NCBI GenBank assembly: GCA_021741075.1
Contig: JAIOYO010000008.1
Coordinates: forward strand, 1 to 64,000
Reading direction: 5' to 3'
DNA: 64,000 nt
Source: Flavobacteriales bacterium
GTDB lineage: Bacteria; Bacteroidota; Bacteroidia; UBA10329
Shown: in pieces, positions 44,974 through 53,921 of the stretch
Position numbering within the stretch: the first letter of the stretch is position 1
How the letters are laid out: the number at the start of each line of letters is the position of its first letter
Program-made: the position numbers and the translations under genes
The notes under the pieces: generated by a model
What the model saw: only the letters and a program-made list of their open reading frames with translations
The model's database searches: none
What the model was told of the DNA's origin: nothing

Positions 44974-45040
44974 GCCGATGAAATTACTTGTTGCATGCTT
45001 TGTCGCGGCTTTTCGTTAAAATTGATGATCAAACAAACAC

Positions 45041-46081
45041 ATGATTATGTATCGACTTCCAATTGCCATCGTTTCCATTATCGCCTGCTGCGGATTGACC
45101 GCCAGCATGTTGGTGCAACCCCTTGCGTATGACGACCAAACACCTGTAAGCAGCATACTCTTGGCTTTGGGAGACGCAGCTCCTAGCCATTACGTAGGTA
45201 CGGTAGATGCCGAAAAAGTTGAAAAGGGAAAGGATTTGGTTATAACTGGTGGCCCTTGGATGGATGGGAAGGTTGAGTATCGACTTTCCAATCATTTTGT
45301 GTGTATTGATTGCCACAACATTCAGCTCGAAGCACCTTTTGCGGATGATAACGACCCCGATAGTCGATTGCAGTATTCCAAAGAATTCAATCAGGCCTAC
45401 CTGCCTGGCTCCACGCTTTACGGCATTACCAACAGAACAAGCTGGTTCAATGGCGACCATGAGAAAAAATATGGGAAAGAGTTGATCGACCCAGCACGCC
45501 ACGATCTGAAGAATGCCATTCAGCTTTGTTCAAAGGAATGTTCGGTTGGTCGCGAATTGACGGACGATGAAATGGAATCGGTGCTTTATTTTCTGAATGC
45601 AATTGAGTTAAAGATGAAAGACCTCAACCTTTCTGAAGAAGAATTAGCTCAAATTTCGAAAGTGGGTCAGAGTGAAGAGGAGAAAGCGGCTAGTATAAAG
45701 CTGATAAAGTCGAAATACTTGGATGGCTACCCGGCCACCTTTGTAGATGAAATTCCACGAAAGGAGCGGAAAATGGGAGAGGAAGGAAATTTGGAGAACG
45801 GTAAGTGGATCTATGAGAAGAGCTGTTTGCATTGCCACTCTCCAGAGAAGACGGTTACAGACAGAACCCTCTTCGGATCAGGTAAGGATCAGAAGGATTT
45901 TAAGTGGTTGGAAAGCTATTTCAAGAAAAGTAATGGGGGCTCCATCTATTGGATCACCCGTCACGGAACTGAATCAAAGGATCATATTCCTCAGTACATG
46001 CCGATTTATTCCAAAGAGAAACTGAGCGATTCGCAGCTTGAAGATCTGGCGGTCTATATTTTGGCGGAGAGTAAGAAGTAG
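45041..46081 (+). CDS. Dihaem c-type cytochrome
   Basis: The 346-residue protein has an N-terminal signal-type helix and two c-type haem sites, CIDCH near residue 88 and CLHCH near residue 262, each with a later Met that could be an axial ligand (for example MPIYS near residue 330). The halves are separated by a charged helical stretch. It is probably a periplasmic electron carrier. No oxidase or photosynthetic partner is nearby. ATG codons at 45041 and 45047 are both possible starts. Confidence 0.85.
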   Translation: MIMYRLPIAIVSIIACCGLTASMLVQPLAYDDQTPVSSILLALGDAAPSHYVGTVDAEKVEKGKDLVITGGPWMDGKVEYRLSNHFVCIDCHNIQLEAPFADDNDPDSRLQYSKEFNQAYLPGSTLYGITNRTSWFNGDHEKKYGKELIDPARHDLKNAIQLCSKECSVGRELTDDEMESVLYFLNAIELKMKDLNLSEEELAQISKVGQSEEEKAASIKLIKSKYLDGYPATFVDEIPRKERKMGEEGNLENGKWIYEKSCLHCHSPEKTVTDRTLFGSGKDQKDFKWLESYFKKSNGGSIYWITRHGTESKDHIPQYMPIYSKEKLSDSQLEDLAVYILAESKK

Positions 46082-46176
46082 TTGAGCAAGTCCACAATCT
46101 GCTAATGGGGTATCCTTAATGGGCTTTGATTGGAAGAAGAGGAGGCAATAATATTCCACCCTACTAAGTAGGATTT

Positions 46177-46701
46177 ATGAATAAAGCAACTCAATTATAT
46201 CGTGTTACTGGCGCAAATCATCTAGCAAATGCTTGGGTAATAGTGTTTTATTTAGGCGGAGCTGCGCTTGTTCCCTTCTATATGATTTCAAAATATGGAA
46301 TGACCAATTTTGATAGCTATTTATTCGTTTCACTGGTCTTGTTCTTAATTTTCTTTATTCCAGTTTGCATTATACACCTCTCCTATTACTTGACAAACAG
46401 AGGTGATACATTAGTTTATTCTCCAAACGACCAGTATCTCGAGTTTAACCGCAAAGGCCAAATTCATAGATTTTTCATCCACGAGATTGAGCGGGTTAAT
46501 CGTTTCATGTCTTGGCCATTAGCTGAACGAAGGTCGCACTGGCTTCCTTGGGACAATAACAATTACTCTGAGATAATTCTTAAAGATGGTCGCCAATTTA
46601 TTGTCACAAGTCTATTGGTGCCAAATCTCAATCTTCAGCTAAATGCTGACAAGGTTTTTGTTCACAAACGAGTGATTCATTTGGCGAGGACCAAATCATA
46701 A
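46177..46701 (+). CDS. Two-helix membrane protein with a PH-like C-terminal domain, family not recognised
   Basis: The 174-residue protein has two adjacent membrane helices (about residues 18-38 and 48-72) and a cytoplasmic beta-rich tail of about 100 residues (YLEFNRKGQIHRFFIHEIERV...SEIILKDGRQFIVTSLLV). That pattern is like the membrane-anchored bacterial PH domains. I do not recognise the family and infer no function. The codon use is more AT-rich than in the neighbours. It stands alone, with 95 bp before it and 73 bp after it. Confidence 0.65.
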   Translation: MNKATQLYRVTGANHLANAWVIVFYLGGAALVPFYMISKYGMTNFDSYLFVSLVLFLIFFIPVCIIHLSYYLTNRGDTLVYSPNDQYLEFNRKGQIHRFFIHEIERVNRFMSWPLAERRSHWLPWDNNNYSEIILKDGRQFIVTSLLVPNLNLQLNADKVFVHKRVIHLARTKS

Positions 46702-46774
46702 TCTCAGTTCGACCACGTGCTAGGCAAGAGAATTATTTTAAAAGCCCAGAATGAACAGGAGGTGAAAAAAGCTC

Positions 46775-47122
46775 TTACTGGTGCTCATCGATTCCAAGCT
46801 CAACCATCGGGTTCCAAAAGAGCTTTTCAAAATCAACCACCTGGTTGTTTTCAACCTTAACGCCTTCACTTTCGAGCAATTCCTGCATCAGATTAGGCCC
46901 TTGGAAATGTGTTTTGCCTGAAAGCATTCCAATCCTGTTCACCACACGCTGAGCTGGTACGGGTTCTTTGGAGGCTGCACATGAATTCATCGCCCAACCG
47001 ACCATTCGTGCTGCGCTAGGACTACCGAGGTATTTGGCGATGGCACCGTAAGAAGTAACTCGCCCTTTAGGAATCAGTCGGGCAACCTCCCAAACATCCT
47101 GAAAAAAGCCTTGGTTTTTCAT
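46775..47122 (-). CDS. Alkyltransferase-like (ATL) DNA-binding protein of the MGMT fold
   Basis: The 115-residue protein matches the C-terminal DNA-binding domain of O6-alkylguanine transferases (GRVTSYGAIAKYLGSPSAARMVGWAMNSC and a helix-turn-helix with the arginine finger). The usual active site PCHRV is replaced by PAQRV near residue 59, so the acceptor cysteine is missing. Such ATL proteins bind alkylated bases without repairing them and recruit nucleotide excision repair. It is downstream of an inverted repeat (47125-47254) that separates it from trmB on the same strand. Confidence 0.88.
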   Translation of the reverse strand: MKNQGFFQDVWEVARLIPKGRVTSYGAIAKYLGSPSAARMVGWAMNSCAASKEPVPAQRVVNRIGMLSGKTHFQGPNLMQELLESEGVKVENNQVVDFEKLFWNPMVELGIDEHQ

Positions 47123-47124
47123 TG

Positions 47125-47254
47125 CTGATACGAATTACGAATAAACACGAATATACGAATGGCGAATAGTACAACCTGTGCGCGAGTGCCAATGCTGGCC
47201 GAATCTACATTCGTCATATTCGTACCGCGTAGCGGTATTCGTAATTCGTATCAG
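47125..47254. repeat. 130-bp element with perfect 19-bp inverted ends
   Basis: CTGATACGAATTACGAATA (47125-47143) and its exact reverse complement (47236-47254) bound the element. A further internal pair (ACGAATATACGAATG on the left, its near reverse complement around 47211-47226 on the right) extends the stem. The right end includes the TGA stop of trmB (47251-47253). It fills the gap between trmB and the ATL gene, and the transcript could fold into one long hairpin. Confidence 0.75.
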
Positions 47255-47970
47255 ATTGCAAATGCGATGTAATTGATCTTGCGGCCTTCTTCCAACCAAA
47301 GCCCTTCATAATAGGTTCGGATGCGGAGTTCGCGCTCACGTTCACAGAGGAATTTGTTCTCACCTGTTTCAAGGTCGGCATACACGTCAGTCGATTCGCA
47401 GAGAGTTGTCAAACCCAGTTCAGCGATCACCTCCTGGGTGTACTCGAACAACGGAAAGTTGTCTGTTTTGAGCTGAACGATGCCACCTCTCTTCAATATT
47501 TGACGGTAACGCTCGATGAAAACGGCTGATGTAAGTCGGTTCCGTTCACGGTTTGCTTGCAACTGAGGGTCAGGGAAAATAATCCAGATTTCGGACACTT
47601 CCTCTGCCGCAAACAGATTGGCAATGTGGTCGATGCGCGTGCGCAGAAAACCAACGTTGGTTAGTTTGGTTTCTAACGCATGCTTGGCGCCAATCCAGAT
47701 ACGATTGCCTTTAATGTCTATTCCAAGAAAGTTCCTTTCAGGATAAAGCGCTGCTTGTCCGGTGGAATATTCGCCCTTTCCGCAGGCCAATTCTAGCGTA
47801 ATAGGGTTGTTGTTTTTAAAATGTTGTTGCGCCCACTTTCCCTTCAAAGGGAAGTCCTTCAACTCGTGACCTAAAGGAACTTCCACGCAGTTTTCAAACT
47901 TGCCGATGTCGGCAAAGCGCGCAAGTTTCTTGGAGAGGTTAGGCTTAGTTAAGTCGAATCTCCTCGCCAC
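47251..47970 (-). CDS. trmB: tRNA (guanine-46-N7)-methyltransferase
   Basis: The core is clear: ELACGKGEYSTGQAALYP near residue 60 of the chosen frame, the FLGIDIKGNRIW motif, IIFPDPQ and the QLKTDNFPLFEYT stretch. The start is uncertain, because no ATG is present near the conserved KKLARFADIGKF beginning. The best candidate is GTG at 47970, which overlaps the rng end by 26 bp and gives 239 residues. A TTG at 48021 would extend deep into rng. It makes m7G46 in tRNA variable loops. Confidence 0.88.
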   Translation of the reverse strand: MARRFDLTKPNLSKKLARFADIGKFENCVEVPLGHELKDFPLKGKWAQQHFKNNNPITLELACGKGEYSTGQAALYPERNFLGIDIKGNRIWIGAKHALETKLTNVGFLRTRIDHIANLFAAEEVSEIWIIFPDPQLQANRERNRLTSAVFIERYRQILKRGGIVQLKTDNFPLFEYTQEVIAELGLTTLCESTDVYADLETGENKFLCERERELRIRTYYEGLWLEEGRKINYIAFAI

Positions 47971-49513
47971 GACTGTTGTAAATATGGTATTCCATAAAAT
48001 GGTAATTGGTTGAAGATTCAACCTTTATCTCACCGTTGAATTGCTTCTGCCACTCTTTTACAACGCTCTTCGACCAAGGCAACCACGATTCGGTTTTGGT
48101 TAGATACGAGGCGATGTAAGGATGAACTTTAAGGGTGATTGATTTCTCGTTCTGTTCCATCATCACAAAACTGACGCTATTCTCAACTTCGGTATCGAAA
48201 AGTACTGCTGCTTCAATCTCACCGGTTCCGCTGCAACTCGGACACTTCTCGCGTGTCTTCACATTCATCTCTGGACGAACGCGCTGACGTGTGATTTGAA
48301 TTAAACCAAATTTAGATGGAGGAAGAATGTTATGCTTTGCGCGATCGTCTTTCATTTCCTCCTTGAGCACATTATAGAGCTCTTTGCGGTTTTCTCCTTT
48401 GTGGAGGTCGATAAAATCTACCACGATAATGCCGCCCATATCGCGCAAGCGAAGTTGACGTGCAATTTCTTTGGCCGCTTCTAAATTACATTCGAGTGCG
48501 TTGGTTTCTTGATCTTGCCCAGCGTTGGTTCGAGCACCAGAATTCACATCAATTACGTGTAATGCTTCTGTGTGCTCAATTACAAGATACGAACCATTTT
48601 TGAAGGTAACGTTCTTACCAAACGAAGCCTTAATCTGCTTGTTCAGCCCTAAACTCTCAAACAACGGCTGAGTTCCTCTGTGGAATTTCAGTTTCTTCAG
48701 CTTTTCTGGCGAGCTAGCTAGGTACTTGCTAATCTCGTCATGCACTTCGTTGCTATCTACATGGATGCTATCGAAGTTGGAGCTGAGCATGTCACGAATC
48801 ATGGACGAGGTGCGGCTCAATTCGCCCATCACACGAGTTGCAGGTTGGGCTTCTCTTGCTTTCTCCACCATGGTTGTCCATCGCAAAACAAGATCGTTCA
48901 TGTCTGCTTCCAGCACTTCAAGTTTTTTGTTCTCGGCTGCAGTGCGCACAATCAATCCAAATCCTTTCGGTTTGATGTCTCGAAAAATGTCTTTCAGACG
49001 TTTGCTTTCTTCCTTGTTCTTAATCTTCTGAGAGATATTGACCTTATCAGAAAATGGTACCAAAACCATGAATTTTCCAGCGAAAGAAAGTTCGGTGGTT
49101 AAACGTGGTCCTTTAGTAGAGATAGGCTCCTTGGCTACTTGCACGAGGATTTCCTTTCCCTGTTTCATGACGTCATCAATCTTCCCATTCTTTTCAATTT
49201 CAGCTTCTGGCCGAAACTTTTCGAGCATAGGAGATTTGAGCTTACCAGAACGGGTAAGTTCAATAAACTTCATCAAGGTTTTGACCTTGGGGCCAAGATC
49301 CAAATAGTGCAGAAATCCGTCTTTCTCATAGCCCACATTTACGAATGCGGCATTGAGACCGGGCATCACTTTTTGGATACGGCCAAGGTATAAGTCTCCC
49401 ACCTGAAACGCGCTATTGCCTGTTTCTTCGTGGAGTTCTACTAGTTTTTTGTCCTTTAAAAGGGCAATATCAACCTTAGAAGGTTGTGATGAGATTACCA
49501 GGTCGTAATTCAC
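47945..49513 (-). CDS. rng: Ribonuclease E/G family protein
   Basis: The 522-residue protein has an N-terminal S1-type RNA-binding domain (GDLYLGRIQKVMPGLNAAFVNVG), the catalytic core with DVNSGA and IIVVDFIDL, and the zinc-link cysteines in CPSCSGTGE near residue 432. The start is a GTG at 49513. It processes rRNA and mRNA. Homologues often sit next to the HU and mutY genes in Bacteroidota, as here. Confidence 0.93.
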   Translation of the reverse strand: MNYDLVISSQPSKVDIALLKDKKLVELHEETGNSAFQVGDLYLGRIQKVMPGLNAAFVNVGYEKDGFLHYLDLGPKVKTLMKFIELTRSGKLKSPMLEKFRPEAEIEKNGKIDDVMKQGKEILVQVAKEPISTKGPRLTTELSFAGKFMVLVPFSDKVNISQKIKNKEESKRLKDIFRDIKPKGFGLIVRTAAENKKLEVLEADMNDLVLRWTTMVEKAREAQPATRVMGELSRTSSMIRDMLSSNFDSIHVDSNEVHDEISKYLASSPEKLKKLKFHRGTQPLFESLGLNKQIKASFGKNVTFKNGSYLVIEHTEALHVIDVNSGARTNAGQDQETNALECNLEAAKEIARQLRLRDMGGIIVVDFIDLHKGENRKELYNVLKEEMKDDRAKHNILPPSKFGLIQITRQRVRPEMNVKTREKCPSCSGTGEIEAAVLFDTEVENSVSFVMMEQNEKSITLKVHPYIASYLTKTESWLPWSKSVVKEWQKQFNGEIKVESSTNYHFMEYHIYNSRGEEIRLN

Positions 49514-49557
49514 GGATAGCGTTTTTTATGCCGCCTACCGCATATAGCGTACAACAA

Positions 49558-49617
49558 AGCATCGGGTCATGGTGACCCAATGCTCTAAAAGGTGTTGGCA
49601 CTGCCGCGAGAGGCGGC
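49558..49617 (-). terminator. Two hairpins between the COX24-type gene and rng
   Basis: A stem with AGCAT, one mismatch and GGGTCA (49558-49569) pairs with 49573-49584; on the minus strand it is followed by a T-rich stretch. A second short stem, GCCGC with GCGGC, lies at 49603-49617. They may end or limit transcription from the small ribosomal gene before rng. Confidence 0.45.
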
Positions 49618-49642
49618 CTGTGAACCTTATCTCAAAGGTTGA

Positions 49643-49735
49643 TTATTTTTTCTTCTTGTGACGATTCTTTCTCAAACGCTTTTTACGCTTGTGAGTGGCC
49701 ATCTTATGTCTCTTTCTTTTCTTACCGCAAGGCAT
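49643..49735 (-). CDS. 30-residue AURKAIP1/COX24-domain (bS22-like) ribosomal protein
   Basis: The reading frame runs from ATG at 49735 to TAA at 49643 and codes for 30 residues, nearly all Lys, Arg or His, beginning MPCGKKRKRHKMATHKRKKR and ending KKKK. Tiny basic proteins with this KRKRHKMATHKRKKR core are conserved across Bacteroidota and carry the AURKAIP1/COX24 domain. Relatives in mycobacteria (bS22) are bound to the small ribosomal subunit, so a ribosomal role is likely. It is missed by length cut-offs. Confidence 0.85.
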   Translation of the reverse strand: MPCGKKRKRHKMATHKRKKRLRKNRHKKKK

Positions 49736-49746
49736 GATCGTGTGAT

Positions 49747-50571
49747 TTAAATGTTCTTATTAAGTTCTAATATGTAATAGTCCACCTCTTGAACCTTTTT
49801 CGGGTCGTTGATTAAGGACTTGAAATTCTCTAGGTCGGCAATTGCCTCTTTGTACATTTTTTGGCGTTCGTGAAGGTCGGCCAAATACAAATACGCTTCA
49901 GCATACTTGCTGTCTATGGCCAATACTTGTCTGAACCGCTCTTCCGCTTTGTCAAACTGGCCTGATTTAATGCTGAAATAACCGAGGTTAATCAGCGCTT
50001 TGATGTTCTTTGGATCTTTTGCCTCAACGGCTTTCAACATTCCGATTCCTTCCATTGGAGGTGTTCCCATAAAGGTGGAACCTTCCATGAGGCAAACTCC
50101 AAGGTCGACTTGAATGTCGAGGTCTTCTGGAGCCAATTCCACTGCTTTTTCGAAACAGGCACGAGATTGCGTAAACCAATCTGCTTTTTGCGCCTGTTCT
50201 CCCATGTACTTAGCATTGAGCAAAAGGCGTTCTCCAGCTTCTGTCCAATGGTCTGAGGTGTTGGTTTTCTCTGCACGTTTCAAAGCATAAAAAGCTGCAC
50301 CAACTGGTTTGCGAAGCATATCGTAAAAGCCAACCAAGGAATCAAAGGCAAATTCGTTTTCAGACGATTCCCACTTGTTTACTTCTGCTAAAGCCGTGCT
50401 ATCAAGATTGTTCTTGATTTCAGTCAAATCATCCTGAATGTTGTATGCAACGGCATCCGCAGTAGTTTCTGCCGCCTCAGCTTTCTCGGCAATCGGTGAA
50501 ATAGGAGTCATGTATAAAATGACACCAACAACTACAGCCAAAAGCACCAGTATGATTTGGGGACGCTTCAA
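49747..50571 (-). CDS. Membrane-anchored TPR protein
   Basis: The 274-residue protein has one N-terminal membrane helix (about residues 5-21), then a helical region of about 100 residues and at least three TPR motifs toward the C-terminus (AEERFRQVLAIDSKYAEAYLYLADLHERQ is the clearest). It probably acts as a periplasmic scaffold. It lies 1 bp after the HU gene on the same strand and 11 bp ahead of the COX24-type gene. Confidence 0.8.
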   Translation of the reverse strand: MKRPQIILVLLAVVVGVILYMTPISPIAEKAEAAETTADAVAYNIQDDLTEIKNNLDSTALAEVNKWESSENEFAFDSLVGFYDMLRKPVGAAFYALKRAEKTNTSDHWTEAGERLLLNAKYMGEQAQKADWFTQSRACFEKAVELAPEDLDIQVDLGVCLMEGSTFMGTPPMEGIGMLKAVEAKDPKNIKALINLGYFSIKSGQFDKAEERFRQVLAIDSKYAEAYLYLADLHERQKMYKEAIADLENFKSLINDPKKVQEVDYYILELNKNI

Positions 50572-50572
50572 T

Positions 50573-50857
50573 CTATTTTACGCTCTTCTTTACCTTACCA
50601 ACAAAGGTTTTTGCAGGTTTGAAAGCAGGAACGTTATGCGCTGGAATAACGATGGTAGTATTCTTGGAAATAAGACGCCCAGTCTTCTGTGCGCGTTTCT
50701 TTACAATGAAGCTTCCAAAACCTCTCAAATAAACGTTATCGCCTTTGGCGAGAGCGCTTTTTACGGAGACCATAAAGGCTTCAACCGTGAGTTGAACCTG
50801 TAGTTTTTCGATTCCTGTTTGTTCCGAAATCTCGTTTACGATGTCAGCTTTTGTCAT
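50573..50857 (-). CDS. HU-family DNA-binding protein
   Basis: The 94-residue protein has the HU/IHF fold: an N-terminal TKADIVNEISEQTGI helix pair, GDNVYLRGFGSFIVKKR, and the DNA-binding arm with PAHNVPAFKPAK. It bends and compacts DNA. Its promoter (-7 at 50903-50910) is divergent from that of mutY. Confidence 0.95.
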   Translation of the reverse strand: MTKADIVNEISEQTGIEKLQVQLTVEAFMVSVKSALAKGDNVYLRGFGSFIVKKRAQKTGRLISKNTTIVIPAHNVPAFKPAKTFVGKVKKSVK

Positions 50858-50902
50858 TAGTGCTTGATTATGAGCCGATTAATGCTTCTTTTAAGGGGGC
50901 TG

Positions 50903-50910
50903 CAAAGGTA
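50903..50910 (-). promoter_or_regulatory. -7 element for the HU gene
   Basis: The minus strand reads TACCTTTG, an exact TAnnTTTG, about 45 bp ahead of the HU start. The distal element is TTC-like rather than TTG. Confidence 0.45.
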
Positions 50911-50919
50911 TACGAATAT

Positions 50920-50952
50920 TTGAATCATGAAATGGTTCGCTTTTTAATTTTG
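50920..50952 (+). promoter_or_regulatory. Promoter of the mutY-ssb-gldE-gldD operon
   Basis: TTG at 50920-50922, 22 bp, then TAATTTTG at 50945-50952 (exact -7). It overlaps the divergent HU promoter region. The TTG start of mutY at 50958 is only 5 bp further on, so either the mRNA is nearly leaderless or translation begins a little later. Confidence 0.5.
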
Positions 50953-50957
50953 AAGAC

Positions 50958-52037
50958 TTGAAAGCAAAAAGCGAAATAAGCACGTTTCCGAACTTAAAAT
51001 TGCTCAATTGGTATTGGGGCGTAAAGCGCAATTTGCCTTGGCGGGAGACTAAAGACCCATATAAAATTTGGATTTCGGAGATTATTTTGCAGCAAACGAG
51101 GGTAGATCAAGGGCTTCCTTATTATGAAAGGTTCATTGCTTCGTTTCCGCGCGTGGAAGATTTGGCCAATGCAAACGAAGACGAGGTTTTGAAGCTTTGG
51201 GAAGGATTGGGCTATTATTCGCGAGCTCGCAATCTTCATTTTACGGCCAAGCTGGTTTCGAATGAATTAGGAGGTAATTTTCCTGATACATATAAAGGGT
51301 TGCTTGATTTGAAGGGAGTTGGCCCGTACACTGCTGCCGCTATTGGTTCCATTGCTTTTGGCTTACCTGTGGCTGCTGTTGATGGAAACGTTTATCGGGT
51401 ACTATCAAGGTATTTTGCAATTACTGACTCGATTGACGAAACCGCAACGAAGAATAGGATTACGGAATTAGCAAACGAATTGCTTACTAAAGCACATTCT
51501 GGAAATCACAACGAAGCGGTTATGGAATTGGGGGCAACAATCTGTTCTCCAATTAATCCAACGTGTAACGATTGTCCGTTGAATATTTCGTGTAAAGCGA
51601 ACGCGCAAAATCTCCAAAATGAGTTGCCAGTGAGAACCAAAAAAACCAAGGTTCGCGACCGATTCTTATATTATTCAGTGATGGTCTCTGGAGATGAAGT
51701 TTTGATTTCTAGACGTAGTGCTGGCGATATTTGGCAGGGATTGTATGAGTTCCCGCTGTTCGAATCAGATGCGAAGTTGGATGATGATGAAATTGTCAGG
51801 TCGATCAAATTGAATTCAAATGATGTCGTTCTTAGTGTTTCAAGTGAGTTCAAACACATTCTGTCGCATCAGCGTATTTTTGCCAAGTTCGTATTGATTA
51901 AAAGCGATAGCTTTGAAAGTTCGAATCTCACGCGAGTGAAAACTGAAAAATTGAATGATTTTGCCTTTCCTAGATTAATAAATCGCTACTTGGAGAAACA
52001 AAGTCTTGTTATTGTTGAAGAAGTTTCGAATCTTTGA
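50958..52037 (+). CDS. mutY: A/G-specific adenine glycosylase MutY
   Basis: The 359-residue protein has the helix-hairpin-helix [16 protein letters not shown] with the catalytic Asp in [10 protein letters not shown], the 4Fe-4S loop (Cys-x6-Cys-x2-Cys-x5-Cys in [17 protein letters not shown] near residue 195) and a C-terminal NUDIX-like domain. It removes adenine paired with 8-oxoguanine. The start codon is a TTG at 50958; a TTG further in, before LLNWYW, is possible. The gene leads an operon with ssb and two gliding genes. Confidence 0.94.
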   Translation: MKAKSEISTFPNLKLLNWYWGVKRNLPWRETKDPYKIWISEIILQQTRVDQGLPYYERFIASFPRVEDLANANEDEVLKLWEGLGYYSRARNLHFTAKLVSNELGGNFPDTYKGLLDLKGVGPYTAAAIGSIAFGLPVAAVDGNVYRVLSRYFAITDSIDETATKNRITELANELLTKAHSGNHNEAVMELGATICSPINPTCNDCPLNISCKANAQNLQNELPVRTKKTKVRDRFLYYSVMVSGDEVLISRRSAGDIWQGLYEFPLFESDAKLDDDEIVRSIKLNSNDVVLSVSSEFKHILSHQRIFAKFVLIKSDSFESSNLTRVKTEKLNDFAFPRLINRYLEKQSLVIVEEVSNL

Positions 52038-52062
52038 TTATAACCAATTAAAAAAGCAAATC

Positions 52063-52512
52063 ATGGCAGGAGTAAATAAAGCAATATTAATCGGTCACTT
52101 GGGCTCAGACCCTGAAGTCCGAACTATTGAAAGTGGTACCAAAGTGGCCAATTTCAGCATTGCCACCACAGAGCGTTACAAGGATAAAAGTGGCAATCCG
52201 GTTGATAAGACTGAATGGCACAATATCGTTATGTGGCGGGGATTGGCAGAAATAGCTGAAAAATGGCTGAAAAAGGGGTCACAAGTTTACATTGAAGGCA
52301 GACTGAGAACTCGTTCTTGGGATGATAAGGATGGGAACAAGAGGTATACTACTGAGATTTTGGCAGATAATATGACCATGCTTGGAGGTGCTGGTGGTTC
52401 AGGCTCATCTTCTGGTGGCGGACAATCGCAATCTGCTGCTCCGCAGCAAAACCAACTGAATGAGCCACAAGGTTCTTCTCTTGATGATATTGATGATGAC
52501 CTTCCATTCTAA
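52063..52512 (+). CDS. ssb: Single-stranded DNA-binding protein
   Basis: The ATG at 52063 gives 149 residues. The OB-fold begins [20 protein letters not shown]; the Gly/Ser/Gln-rich linker from about residue 108 leads to the acidic C-terminal tip DDDLPF used for partner binding. It protects single-stranded DNA in replication and repair. An upstream in-frame ATG at 52006 lies within mutY and is not used. Confidence 0.96.
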   Translation: MAGVNKAILIGHLGSDPEVRTIESGTKVANFSIATTERYKDKSGNPVDKTEWHNIVMWRGLAEIAEKWLKKGSQVYIEGRLRTRSWDDKDGNKRYTTEILADNMTMLGGAGGSGSSSGGGQSQSAAPQQNQLNEPQGSSLDDIDDDLPF

Positions 52513-52550
52513 AATGATAGTAGGTTTTAGTTTAACGAATCCGACCTGAA

Positions 52551-53921
52551 TTGGAAGACCCTCCTGAACAGGTTTATACCTTTCTTGATTTAGTATTGCT
52601 TTCGGGCTGGTTACCTTTCGACCTGGTTTTTGGGTTGCTTGTGCTTATCATCTTGCTTGCGTGCTCCGCTATGATTTCAGGGGCAGAAGTGGCGTATTTC
52701 TCTCTTTCTAAGGCTGCGTTAGAGGAATTGGAGGCGTCTCCTCTGCGTTTGCATAAACAAGCGTTGGTTTTATTGCAACGTCCGAAGAGGCTGCTGGCTA
52801 CTATTCTCATAGCAAATAACTTTGTCAATGTCGGAATCGTAATACTATCTACTTACCTCATAGCGGAGAATGTTTCGAAAGATCTCCTGAGTTATATGTT
52901 AGGAGGAATTGTTCCTGTTGCTAGAATTATTGAGGTCTTTGGAATTACTCTCATCGTGCTACTTGTAGGTGAAATTATCCCAAAGGTTTATGCCAATCAG
53001 TATGCGGTTGGGTTCGCTTCCATCATGTCTTTCCCGTTGTATTACATGTCCATCATGTTTTCATTTTTGAGCGTGCCTCTCATTAAAATGACAGCAATTG
53101 TAGATAGGCTTGCGTCTGCCAATAATGGACACATTTCAGTCGATGAATTGAGTCATGCGCTTGACCTTACCAAAGCGGAATCGATTAGAGAAAAAGAAGA
53201 TCGAAAGATTCTTGAAGGCATTGTTAAATTCGGAAATACCGATGTGAAGCAGATTATGAAACCGCGAACTGATGTGGAAGGGTTTTCTAATAAGACAGTC
53301 TATCGGGAGTTGCTAGAGGGGATTTTGGAATCGGGCTATTCTCGTGTTCCAATCTATGAGGAAAGTTTGGATAAGATTGTAGGAATCATCCATATCAAAG
53401 ACCTCTTGCCACACATTGATGAAGTGGATGGTTTTAAATGGCAAAGTTTGATGCGTCCGCCATTTTTTGTTCCTGAAAGCAAGATGATAGATGATCTTTT
53501 GGAAGAGTTTCGTGAGAAGAAAGTCCACCTAGCCATTGTGGTCGATGAATATGGTGGTTGCGAAGGTTTGGTAACCTTAGAAGACATCATAGAAGAAATC
53601 GTTGGAGATATTTCGGATGAATTTGACGATGAAGAAGTGGTTTATTCGAAGTTGGATGACGACAATTATGTTTTTGAAGGAAAGACCAATCTAAAACAGT
53701 TCTATCGTGTTATAAAGATTGACGGAGAACGATTTGAAAAGAACAAAGGGGAAGCAGATACCTTGGCCGGCTTTATCCTAGAGCAATCAGGAAAAATGCC
53801 AATGAAGAATCAAAAGGTCATCTTCGAATCGTACGAATTCACGATTGAAAGTGTGGATAAAAGGCGAATAAAACGCGTGAAAGTGACCCGTCTTCCAATG
53901 ATTGAAAAGGAAGAAGAATGA
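52551..53921 (+). CDS. gldE: Gliding motility-associated protein GldE (CBS/CorC-type)
   Basis: The 456-residue protein has a DUF21 membrane region (about residues 20-190, with ISGAEVAYFSLSK), two CBS domains (MKPRTDVEGFSNK to the VDEYGGCEGLVTLEDIIEEIVGDI stretch) and a C-terminal CorC/HlyC domain. It starts at TTG 52551. GldE resembles magnesium/cobalt efflux proteins and works with GldD, whose gene follows with a 4-bp overlap. The order mutY-ssb-gldE-gldD agrees with the arrangement recalled from Flavobacterium. Confidence 0.9.
   Translation: MEDPPEQVYTFLDLVLLSGWLPFDLVFGLLVLIILLACSAMISGAEVAYFSLSKAALEELEASPLRLHKQALVLLQRPKRLLATILIANNFVNVGIVILSTYLIAENVSKDLLSYMLGGIVPVARIIEVFGITLIVLLVGEIIPKVYANQYAVGFASIMSFPLYYMSIMFSFLSVPLIKMTAIVDRLASANNGHISVDELSHALDLTKAESIREKEDRKILEGIVKFGNTDVKQIMKPRTDVEGFSNKTVYRELLEGILESGYSRVPIYEESLDKIVGIIHIKDLLPHIDEVDGFKWQSLMRPPFFVPESKMIDDLLEEFREKKVHLAIVVDEYGGCEGLVTLEDIIEEIVGDISDEFDDEEVVYSKLDDDNYVFEGKTNLKQFYRVIKIDGERFEKNKGEADTLAGFILEQSGKMPMKNQKVIFESYEFTIESVDKRRIKRVKVTRLPMIEKEEE

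Noticed and set aside
47945..48021. TTG start at 48021 for trmB
   Set aside because: It would put 77 bp of trmB inside rng and add an unrelated N-terminus. The GTG at 47970 is closer to the conserved start, although not certain.
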